This document shows positions 35,221-47,200 of a stretch of 64,000 nt of DNA, one piece after another. The stretch is from positions 6,014,001 through 6,078,000 of the forward strand of contig JASJZC010000004.1 of the NCBI GenBank assembly GCA_037178855.1, written 5' to 3'. How positions within the stretch are numbered: the stretch's first letter is position 1; the number at the start of each line of letters is the position of its first letter. The DNA is from Oscheius sp. JU75 (Eukaryota > Nematoda > Chromadorea > Rhabditida > Rhabditidae). Made by a program: the position numbers and the translations under genes. Under the pieces are notes generated by a model. The model was not told where the DNA came from, did no database searches, and saw nothing but the letters and a program-made list of their open reading frames with translations.

Positions 35221-38200
35221 GTTCATCACAGTCGTGTAATCTCCCGTGTGTCGGTTTTTGATTTCATCTCTTTCTCTCATCGGCCGTTAATTGTGTGTGG
35301 GAAGGGCTCGTTTTGTTGAAAATTCGAGCATTTCAGCTCTTCTTGTTGGGCTTTTTTGATCTTTTTGTCATATTTGTCTCGCAAATTCAGGGAAGAGCTT
35401 TAGGTAGAAAGTCCGACTGTTTACTTACATTTTCCTGTAGAAATTCTGTTTGTTGAGTAGTTTTATTTGCATTTATTCCCCTACTGTTTGTCATTGTCTT
35501 TCGATAAGAGGCGAGTAAAAAAAACTGGGGAGAATTAGATGGCAAAACTTTTTGACCTGGAAAATTTTGAAAATTCGCCGTTTAGAAAATTTGAATTCCG
35601 TTCGAACGAAAAGGCGTGAACACAAAGATTGGGATTTGGCTTATATACCTGCTTCTCTTTTCTATCGTCTTCGCTCTACCTAAAAAGTTTTTTCTTTTTC
35701 CTATAACTATATTCCCTGACCTATATAGAATGGTTTCCGTTTAAAGTGCATGCTCTTTTTCACCCCTAAACCTCAACAATTTGGTTGACGATGCGTTTTA
35801 TTGAGTGTTCCATTATTTTCTGATCCGCTTTCTCTTTTTTATTTCATGTTTTTACATAGAGAAGTGTTCAGAGAGTGAGAATATATAGACGAGTAACTAC
35901 CATAACCTATAACGCATTCAGTTCAGCGAAGCATAACGACTTTTCGGTCAAAAACTTGGATTTGGTTCTTCCTCGTATTCTCAATTCTTCAACAGTTATT
36001 TTTAGCCGTTTTCTGCCCACCAGGTTTGGTTTTCATATGTACAGTAGGTAAATTAAGTGCATAAACCTTCATCACAAGCCAAAGATTATCTCCGTACCCA
36101 CTTAGAATCCGTCTTTTTTTAGTCAGGAATCTCGTTGCCACGTGTCTTTCCATTCTTCCTATCATAGATTATCACTTTTTCGACCTCGATTTGACTGATA
36201 AGAGCGTGAATTCCTTTGAGGGGGGCATCCTTTCTTCCCTATATCGGTGTCAATTGTCATTTGCATACTCTCTCCTAGCGGCAAAAGTCAAGGTCATAAG
36301 CGGCCGTGTCGGCCTTCTTTCTCGCTTGTGCCTTGGAGATAAAACGGCCAGATTTGCTTCTCGCTCCCTCTCTATCCATGCAGTTTTATTGCTCGCTCTC
36401 GATTGTTGCCCTTCTTCACTCTGCCCCGCCCTGTGTGTGTCGTCGCGTGTGAGCCTTTTTCGACGATCTGCAAGCATTTTTAGCGTGGTTTCTTGAATGA
36501 TTTCTTGCATTTAAAATGTCGTGTTGAGTCGTGTAGGTAAGCTTTCAAGCCCCGCTTATTAATCTGGTCTTGCTTGATTTGTTGGAGGTGCCCTAGTTGA
36601 ACATCTTTGCCCAAAGTTGGTCGTTGATCTGTCCATAAGTCCTCATGAACTGTTTCATGCCTTACAACACTCCTAAGTGCTCTACAAGCATTCTGGACTG
36701 AAATGCATGAGTTTTTACACGTAACGATGAACAAATTCTTGCCTAGAATCCTGTACCAGGAAGTCAGTTCAAACTGATCGTCATTGTTCCATGATTATTT
36801 CGAGTATTTTGTACGGAAATCGAATGTTTCCTCTCCAAATCTTGGGCTTTATTATTATCATAACATAATCCCTTCTGAACTGATGACGGCTTTATAAGCG
36901 TTTCGGAACATTTTATTTATCTAAAACCTGCGATTCATCAAAACAGTACAAAGAAAATCAAGCCCTAATGTTCTGACTCGATATTGGGCTCGAAAATCAT
37001 TCTCGACTGATTTACTACGTTGTTTCATGCCTTACAAAATCTCATATGCCCGAATGTAAGCAGAAAATCAAGTTCTCGTGGTCTAGAACTCGATACTTGG
37101 CTCCCGAGGTTAGCCGTTCGTCTCAAGTTTCAGCCTCTCCCTCTCCGAGTTCTCAGCCGACGAGGCTCACTCGTTCACTCTTTCAACAATCGTTACTTTT
37201 TGAGCTTTTTGTCCCTAAAAGTTCGGTGTTCTGGTCTCATTACAGTCTCTCTTGCCTGTTGACATCACAAAAAGTGAGAAAAATCTAGGCTCGGCTGAGC
37301 GCTGAAGCCCATAACCCATTTGCCAGCTCATAATTTCGCGATTAATTCAATTTACGTCCGTTTCTGCTAAGCTCCAACGATTCAGTTTGCTTGTTCTTCT
37401 AATCTTTTTTCCTATGGTCTCCAAAAGACCAAATAGAACATTCTTGTGAATTTGTCATTTGCTCAAAGGTTCTTTGCTTGTCTGACTCCTCACCGTGTTT
37501 TCTACCGAACTGTTACTAATCCTGGTCCCTAAGGGATACCATTCATTCCGTTTCACACCTCTTTTCCTCGACAAAATGTGCTGAAGCTGCTCAAAATTCT
37601 TTGATATAGTAATATCCGAGGTTTTTCATTAGACCAGTACTATTAAAGCCTTGTTTCACTGAATTAACCAGTCCTCAGGATCTACCCTGCAGCCATTGTT
37701 ACACAAATCTCCGGAAAGAAAGAGATTTTTGTTAGTAGGCGTTTAGCCCCCATTGGCCCCAAGATCCATGCCTTTCAGACTCATTTTCTTGCTATGCATT
37801 TGACTGTTCCTCAGCAGAACCTAGTATGAATGTTTATGAGGTAGTCTTGCCTTATTCCCTTCTAAAAATCGCCTAACCTTCTTAGTCCATATCCTCGATG
37901 ATTCATGGACTCTCTTTTTTTGCTTTTCTAATTTATTGATTGGTTATCTACCGTCAAAATTCAATTATAAACCATGCAAATATGAGTCTAGGTCCCCTCT
38001 CCTCCTTAAAAATCGCCCAAGTTTTCACCCTCTGGGCTCCCTTTCTCTGCTTCATAGCCCCGCATAAGATGGATACTCTCATAGCCCTCTCGGCTGCTCT
38101 CTAGAGCATCTTCTCATGTTGGAGTGACGCATCGATTTCTGCTCTTCATAGCCTCCTCGTCATAAGGCTCTTATTTCAATATATGGCTACTTTTTGTTGT

Positions 38201-38273
38201 CTAAATAGCCCATTTTCAGTGAGGAGTCCCTGAAAATTGACAGCAGTCAGGACGTCCCTTCCAGCCTCACACA

Positions 38274-41200
38274 ATGGGCCTCAAGCCTTTAGAGTTTAGC
38301 GAGTGTATAAGCGACAGGTTTGTAGTGTTACCAGTCAAAAAATGTCAAACTTCAGTCCCTGGTTCCGACAGAACCTTCGCGAGCACGAGGTCGCCCTAGA
38401 TGAGGCCTACAAACACATAAAGAAGATTGAGAATCAATGCAGGGATCTGATAAATTGCAATAGACGTGGGTTTTTTTCTTCAGTTTTGGCCTTGAATATG
38501 ATCAATTTGGTAGAGAAGTAGATGTAAAAGTTCCGTCTTAGATGGTCACCAGTTGGATTCCAAAATAGCTAGGTCAGAAAATAAATGTTTTCCTTGGAAA
38601 ACGAGAATCTTCGGCGCTAATTGATTAATTAACTGTCTAGGTAAATGTGTATCGTTTGTCAAGATCGAGGTGGACACGAAAACTAGCTGGAAATGGCGGA
38701 CAAGGGACTTTGAAGGGAAACCAGAGTAGAGAATAGGGAGAGAAAAAAGAAGAAATGAATCAGGTTGGAAACGGAGAGAATGACAAGAAAAGGAGGGAGC
38801 ATGCGCACTCTTCCGTACAGTACAACATAATTCCCATGTTCGGTTCCTAAACTGATGCCAGAATAGCAAAAAGTACCCCTAAATAGTTTTGCACTGATTG
38901 TTGCCCCGTAAGCTGAGAATCAAGAAGTTTTTGGCGGGAGGACCTTTGAAGAGGATTGAGACGGCTGGCTTTTGGATCGATCTGAGCATCGAAAAGCTAG
39001 GGAAAATAACTTTCTGATCCCGAGCTTTGAAACTTTTGAGAACGTTCTTAGGTTCGTGCAGGAACTTTTCCCTGTTTGACACTGGGGAAAAACTGAAAAA
39101 AAAAGTGGGGGGGGGTTATATCACTTTCATCTTAGCAAAATGTTGGAATTGGGTCATTCTTGTCGTCAGGAATAAAATCTCCTTATTACAGAGCTCTCCA
39201 ATGCCCAGAGGGCCTTTGCGAAGGCTCTGAGCGAGTTCAAAATTGAGACCGTGGGCGCGAATCAGACCGACGACGAGAGAATGATCTGTAAGTTCTCCTT
39301 TTTTTTTAATAGTTTACCCCTATTAATTTTCAGCCACTTGTCTCAAGGACTTTGCCAAATACATAAATCAGGTGGAAGACGAGCGCTTCAAGATCATAAA
39401 TGACTCCGAGAGCAACTACCTCGAACCCATCAAAAAGTTTGCCTTTTTCGCACATTTCCCATTAAAAAGTGCCCAGATTTCGAACAGAGGCGATTGGACG
39501 CGTGATAAATGAAGAGAAGGAGAGATACCGGAGCGAGTCGCGAAAGTTCTACCAGAATCTGGAGAAACACCTGCATTTGAGCACGGTGAAGAAGAGTGAC
39601 AACGATTTCCGGGAGGCTGACGCCCAGCTGGATGTCCAGCAGCACACATTCTGCAAGGCCTCGCTGCAGTATGTGACGGAGATTCAGGCTGTACAGGTGA
39701 GCACATTTTCTTGTGTTTTTATTAGGTTTCGGGAGCAGAAAACGAGGCGTTGAAAAAAGTCTATAAAGCTCGTAATTTCGCGTCAAAATTGTAGCTAAAG
39801 GTTTGTACAAAATCAGCCGGTATTCCCGGTTAGGAAAAGCATTTTGTGGCAGCATATAGCCGAAAGAAAAAAAGACAAGCTTGGAGCTCACTTTGACTGT
39901 GGAGAAGCTGCTTGACAGAAACAGAATGCACTAGTTTGAAAATGCTTAGGAATGGTAATATGACAGGAAAAGAGTACACAAATAAATGCAGAGCTAACAA
40001 CAGTGAGAGCAACAGCCTCAGAGACCAGAACAGTGCACAATGGTTTCTTTGGAACCAAGTTAGTATCCAGACAAGCCAAGACTTGTCAAGTAATCATTTC
40101 TTTAGTATTGTAACTACAGTAATTTTTGTCTAGGAATCAAAACTTTTGCATCAATAAATATCCAGAAGAGAAGTCATTACGACAGATCGTCTTGCTCTTG
40201 ACTGCTGCTCGCTCGAAAATTTCGCTACCCAGCCTGGACAAAGAAAGAGAGAACTTGACAGATTATTTAAAAGACGATGACTGTTCGTAAGACAAGGTAG
40301 CAGAGACAGACAATAAAGCAGAGACGTAGTGACAATTGAACCTAAAAAATCCGTTATTTTCCAGGAGCGAATGAAGTTCGAGTTTGTCGAAACCCTCAGC
40401 ACCTTTATGTACTCCTGGATGTCCTTCTACCACGTCGGTCATGTCATCCACGAGGACTTCAAACCCTTTCTCAACAACATACAGGAGAGGGTCCATAATG
40501 TATGTTTTATTCCAATTTCCCGCCAAAATGACATTTTTTTTTAGACCAAAGAGAGCTACCAGGCCACGATAACGGAGGCGGAGGACCTGAAGCAGAGGAT
40601 CCTGAAGACGCACACGCGCAATGCGGTATGATTTTTTGTGTAAATTGGATTGAAGTTTGGATTTAGAACTCGACGAAGATGGACGGAGGACCGGCCCCGG
40701 TGACCAACATCAAGCAGGGATACATTTTCATGCTGGAGAAGGCGCGCTTTCCGAGTGAGTTTTGTATCTTTACTTGAAATTTTGTTGGCTGAAGAGGGTA
40801 GAAAATAGCTTCAAAACCAAGTTAAGAAATAAAAGAAGGCCTTAGGTCGCAAAAACCACCGACTCAACGATTAGCCATAAACTGTTTGACTTCAGTTTGT
40901 TTAAAAGTAGTTAGTTTTTATTCGATCTCCACAGACAGCTGTTTTTGAACTTCCCTTCGCTTACATTTTGAGAGTGAGAACACGATCGAGGAAGGGATCC
41001 GTGTGCAGAGTGAGCCTGAACGAGAGCGTTTCAGTAGTTCAATAGAACAACCTTAGCATGCTGATTAATCTATGTATTCTTTATAAGACTTCTTTATTTC
41101 AAAATTATTCACCCATTTTGTTCCAGAAGCCGTCAGTCGAGACCTCCTGATCCGCTGGACGAAGTACTACTGCGTCTACTCGAAAGAAACCCGCATGGTC

Positions 41201-44200
41201 ACACTCATACCCGTCACTTCTTCCGTCAAAACCGTTAGTTTTTTCCCTCTTCTGAACTGAAAAAAACTCAAATTCAGGACATGAAAGGAACCCTGGGCAG
41301 CTCGGTCTACTTCAAGCTGAAAGAGTGCATCCGGCGGTCGAACGACAGTATCGACAAGCGTTTCTGCTTTGACGTCGTCTCGGGCGAAAAGGGAGAGAGC
41401 ATGACCTTCCAAGCGATGTCGGAAGAGGACAGGAGACAGTGGCTGGACGCGATGGACGGCAAACAGCAGGTCTACTCGTCAGGGATGAGGCCCAGCTGTA
41501 GTGGAATCACTGGTTAGTCTGTTTTCGAAGTTTTCAACGAAAAAGGCGGTAGAATGGGGAGGGGAATATTATAGCAACCTGCTACTAACGATTTCAAAAC
41601 GTTCACCTAAAAAATTTTTTTGGACCGGGAAGCTAGTTGTTAAAAAAAAGCATTTTTCAAATGGGCCCGCCCAGAAATTTTCGCTGCGCAACAACTTTTC
41701 CTATTCAAACCATCGATAGGCAGCTAAGAAAATGCGTGCTGTGTAATTCAAATTATGCTCTCTTTTTCTTGAACAGACTAGCGCATTCTGTATTGAAAAT
41801 GGCGCTAAAACCACCCAAACAACATGGCGTGTAGTGTCAAGCGGATCGGGGGTTCGAAGAGAATGTTTGCGAATGGGGAGGGCCTTCAAACATTTTTCGT
41901 AGCCTTGCTTGATCATTTGTCTCCTGCTTTCATTTTGTAAACGAAATAACCTGAAAAGAACTTGACTCTAGCTGCCGGTCAAGTACTGACTTGTTCACTG
42001 GTTGCAACTGTATGCAATTCTGTGATCAATAAATGCAAGAACCGTTATGTATCCCAAAGTTTCTGTGGGGTTTCTAGCGGAGTTTTTCGTGTGATTCAGT
42101 AGCTGGAGCCATTCTTCCTCAATGGTCTACTGAACTCTTTCTACCAAACTGAACCCTTTCTACCAAACCAGTTGTTCTTATTTCCTGATAATCAGAAAAC
42201 TGAACAATCGTAAGTCGAAAGCCCAGCCCTGATTCCATCCTGCTCTTCCTCTGGAAGAAGAAAGACTAGCAGACTGCTCCCTCCAATTGGACTAATTTCG
42301 TGTGAGGCCCCACCCTCCCCATCTCTTTTAGCGTGTGCGTGTATTTGGTAGTAGTGAATTCACACTTTCGGAGCCATGTCTCGACCCCCCGTCTCTCCTC
42401 GTCGTTATTGGATCCGCGCCAACTCTTTGGCCGTCGTCGTGGCCAGCTTTGCATAACTGCGACTTCATTTTAAGAAGGAGGGCCGCTGTTTTGAACCTCC
42501 TCTTCCTACTACGACGATCCAATAATAGCGTTTTCTCTTGTTTTTCCTGGGCAGCCATGTGTTTAGGAGCTATGGAAGGATGAAATTGTCCCCCATGCTC
42601 GCTTGAAAGACTTCCTGGAGCCTCCCAACGGGGGAGGTGTAAACGTATAATCTTCGAGTTAGCCTCTGTCTTGGTAGTTTGGGGCAGACACACGTAAGAA
42701 TTGGATTGCGGACTAAAGGAGGGATAGGAACTGGGAAGAAACGTTGACAGAGTCCTTGTTTCATTCTTTCACACCTTCCCATATGCAAGAAAACGCTAGA
42801 AAGCTCTGAAAGTATGTCTTCCGTCTCTATTCGGCACATTGCCTTGAAATGCCAGATTTCTATGAGCTGCACTCTGATGATTGGATCTGCAGTGCAATTC
42901 GGAGAACAACGGTTAGACAATCATCAGTTTTTGAGCTAGAAAAAGAGCATTTACGGGCTTCGATTTTCTATTTTTGGCATTATCATTATCCTGAGTCCAG
43001 GATGGTAATATGTGTTCGTTCTCGACATTTTCATTCAGCCTAGTGAGGTCCCTTTTCGGCTTCTGATGGTAGTCGTTCTGCAGCTCGGCGTGGCTTGCTT
43101 GCCAAAAAGTCTGCCTCCAAGTTTTGACTCTGTAACGTAGTTCAACTCGAGCCCAGCAAACTTTGAATACATAGGTTTTCCTCGACAGTTTGTCCTGATT
43201 CCACAGTCTGTCTCTCTTGTAACAAGACCTACATTTCTTGTAACTCACTTTGAAATTCTTGTAATCGACTCGGCCCTGTCAGTGCTGGAAACAAATAGGG
43301 AACCCTTGTGCACAGCCCAAAAAACTTGAAACCACTTAGGGGGTCGCGTGAATGGCTACAAAAATAAGGAGCACCCTTTGGAGTAATAAAAGGGATCTTT
43401 TTTGATGGCAGGGATCCAGTTGACCCCCGAATACAATGTGTTCTATTTCCCCTCACATCTAGACTTTAAAATTGACTCGCACCCCCTGCAAACACCTCCA
43501 TCTTCCTTATCGGCTCTCCCGCTGATTCAGTCCGAATCCAGAGTTCACCCTAAGTGTGACGCTCGTCATCTTCTGCTTTGTTGCAGATTCTCATTCTGAT
43601 TTCGTCGCGTGTATGGCGTGAATGACGCGATTCTGTGCATAGCCAAGTCCTTGCTCTAAAGAAGGGACACAATCAGTCCTTTCAGGCCTGACATTCGTCC
43701 AAATTAGTCACTAGATATATGATCTTCCTCCTACGCTCTTTTCTTGAGCTCAATAGCCTGATAACTACCTACTATCTGCCTCTTAATTGGGGCCATTTTG
43801 AGCCGGGGGTAGAAATTAAAAACTGCTCCCTCCGCTCTCTCCATCTGGCCATTCATTTTGTGACAGAGGATCCCCCAGCCATTCCATTTGGTCCCCGAAT
43901 AAATGGGCTCGAATCGAGAGAGGAGAATGTGAAGCAGCGAATGTCAGGAAGGACACATGATATTTCGAATCGTTTAGGCGCGTGCCAGAGGCATGGAAAT
44001 GGGCTAGGAGGAGGGGCGGAGCGGTGACATCATCTGGTCTCTTTCCTCTCTTTCTCTCACTCTAACGGACCCATTCAGACCCGAAAATGAGCTACACTCT
44101 GAGCCGAATCACTCTCACTATCCCTTTTTCTCGTTCGGGGAACTAGGCGCCGAATCAATGCTTCCAGCAGAGACTGGAACTATAACGCTTGAATAGCACT

Positions 44201-47200
44201 GTTTTCCGCACAGTAACCCACAGTTTGTGAAGGTAATATAGAAGGCAAATAGAAATCACAACTTAGCAGCAGTATTCTAAAAGTCTTGTCCAATAGTTTC
44301 TTGCTCTTCCACTGCCTTGAATCCACTTTGACTTTCATCTTGAACTGTCTCTTCCAAATTGTAGATGTTCTGCTAAAAATGCTCAAAGCCTCACGGAATT
44401 TTGCGAAATATGGTGGCTCCCAAGCATAGTTTGACTCTGCTACAGTAACCTTGATAAGCATAACTTTCCCTGAGCTAGAATCATGGTCAGTTTGGTATTT
44501 ACGAAAGCCAACAAATACTATCTCTAGTTGGAGTTCTACGGTAGTCTTTTCCTTGGCCTTTGCCAACACATCGAATAGTTATTCCGGTATTTGAAAACCC
44601 GTGGAATCCGTCTTAAAACTTGCTCCAAATCTGTTGCAAAACTGTCTACAAAAAAGTCCGATTTCATTTACTTGTCTCTCCGCTTGAAACAGTAGCGGAA
44701 TAGTTAACCCGAGTGAACATGTTGCCTTTTGAACATAACTAAAAGCCGTGGAAAAATCTTACGCCGAGTTTTCAAATCAGCTATGTTTTCTTCCAGAAAC
44801 TTGTTGATTCAACGTTTTTACAGATTTCATTGGCAGTTCGTGTAACAAAGTTTTCGGCCCTCTTTTTTTTAAGCAGAGTTACTATTGCTCGAGTTCTCTG
44901 TACGTTTCCCCAGTTTTCGACCATTTATCACTGTCGGTTTCCGTCGACTCTTTCGATCAAAAACGATGACCACCAAGGATTCAATTTGAAGTCGATCTAC
45001 CCCCAAAAAGAAGGCAATCTTTCATTCCTGCCCCTATTTTTTGACTCTCTCTAGCTGCCTCCCCTTTTTGAGAAATGGCTGTTCGATAAAGAGAGAGGAA
45101 GAGAGCGCATCTCTGCTCTTTGTTGGCCCATTTCGGCCTGGGTTTCCTCAGTGTTTTGACAGATCCTTCTCCAAGATGTTTCAGCCCTTATCTTCCATCT
45201 TTCTCTCGAAAAAGCAAGTTCAGTAGTCCCGAATGCAATCGGTTGATATCTCGTCCCCGACGTTCCCCAAAGGACGCTCGTCGTCGTTCAGCAGTGAGCA
45301 TCCCACGACGCCCGGCGGCTCTTACAACATAGCCTGCGGGCTGCGTCGTTTTCACAAAGGATCAGCCTTTTTGCCGGCCTTTGTGATGGAGGGGTGTCAT
45401 GGTAAGGGGACATTGAATGTGAGGCTGGGAATTCCCGCGTAATTTGGAAGCCTAATATAGCCAAGAAACAGCTGGAAGATCGTAGAAGATTTCCAATTAA
45501 CTTGAATTTCAAAAAAAAAAAAGCTTTGGTCTTTTGCAATAATGGGTCTGATCGGCTAACAAATATATTTAGGGACCTAAATGCGTCGGCAAAGGTCGCA
45601 AAATAGGGTCAGAAGACTCTGTTGGAAAGTTATTCATGGCTACCTCCAACGAAACGGCACGCATAAAAACAATGTGACATAAGTTACCTGGAACTTAAGA
45701 ACAACCATCCAAGTCACTCTACCGGAGTAGTACAGGTTGCTGATCGTGTTACCACTGTAAGAATGATCGTATCTGGGGGTATTCACGCAAAATTAAACCA
45801 AAAATACCACTTTAAACAGTCTAATATCCATGTTTTCAGCCCAACTAGACGAAACCGGCTTCGACTTTGTCACATCGTGCATCAGTGTTTTGGAAGAACG
45901 AGGTATCCGCGAGCAGGGCCTCTACCGAAACTGCGGCGTGACGTCAAAAGTCCAGAAGCTAATGCAACTTGGTCTAGACAAGAGGAAAGGCAGCGGCGAA
46001 AAGTTGAACGTTGGCGACGAGCAGGAATGGGAGACGAAGACGATCAGTAGCGCCGTCAAGACCTTTTTGAGGTAAGTTATACCATTTTGGTGTAAATAAA
46101 GAAAAAAAATAAGGAATCTGCCGGAGCCGCTGATGACTTTTGACCTGCATAGCCTATTCATCAACGCGGCCAAGATGGATGATGGGAGGACGCGGGTGGA
46201 TCACATTCACCACTACGTCTATCAGCTCCCAACAGAACACAAGAGAATGCTCGAGATCATTATCTGCCATCTGAAGAAGTGAGTTTTTTTTCATTCTGGG
46301 ACTCAAAAGATACGATAAGCTCAGTGCAGGCTCTAGTTTACTTGTTTATAATCCCAATCTTATTCTCATTCGAAACCGATCTACCACCGTTTTCGGGGAT
46401 AATAGGCCAAGGAAAAACTACAGAAATAATTTACAATGTTGTAGCTTCAATGCGAACCTTATGTGCTCGTTTTGTACCGGGTTCCGCTGTTTTCCTTGCT
46501 GGGTAGCTCTGAGTTGCTTTTGAAGATATTTATCTCAAAACGAAAGTATTTCTCTGAATTTCTTTTTCTTAACTCTCGATTTTCAGAGTCGCTGACCACT
46601 GCAACGAAAACCTAATGACTGTTGGCAATCTCGGCGTCTGTTTCGGCCCGACTCTCCTCCGACCTAAAGAAGAAACGATGGCCGCCATAATGGACATCAA
46701 ATTCTGCAATGTGGTGGTCGAGGTCCTGATCGCCAATTATGAGCAGGTAATCTATCAATTTGGAGGTGTTGTAACAATATCAAATTCAGATTTTCAACAC
46801 GCAGCCACCGGCCTCTCTGACCCAACCGTGTCCACCGAAGCCGGACCACAACAGAGCAGTAGTTCACAATGAACACGGAGCTCATCTTCAGTCCACGACG
46901 TGAGTTATACAAAGTTTCACGACTTCACATACTGCTACGATACTTGTTTTGGGCGTAAGCACGATGCTTAAAAACTGGGATTTTATGTGAGAGATCTGCA
47001 TAGTTTTGAGCTTTATAGCTCTTACAAAAAGTTTCATATTGAACAAACCGTTCCAAGCTTCGATGATCTGAAAGGCGCTCATTTTGGATAGTTTGCTACT
47101 ATGCTGAACTGTACGCCACTAACCTTATCCAGATACTCTTGTCCGTCTACTCGTCTCCTATCTTTTCTCAAAAATGTGCCAGGAATTATGGAGAACAGCG

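Larger units (their letters stand above)
34489..38273. other. 3.8-kb gap with microsatellites, upstream of the GRAF gene
   Basis: No supported gene. 34736-35290 is full of GA/CT repeats. A TATATAA lies at about 35124-35130 beside them. The rest (35300-38250) is T-rich and should hold the distal promoter of the GRAF gene. Long open frames across the repeats are low-complexity and not believable. Confidence 0.5.

Noticed and set aside
34681-35280. 199-codon minus-strand open frame through the GA/CT repeats
   Set aside because: Nearly all Ser-Leu or Arg-Glu runs produced by microsatellites; no domain and no splice context.
42328-42693. 121-codon minus-strand ORF and overlapping plus-strand ORF in GRAF intron 10
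   Set aside because: No domain, no acceptor behind a start codon, and the composition follows a locally GC-rich patch.
44088-44150. Second alternative first exon in GRAF intron 10, behind a CATTCAG acceptor
   Set aside because: The short frame ends in TAG with no usable donor in the phase needed for exon 11.
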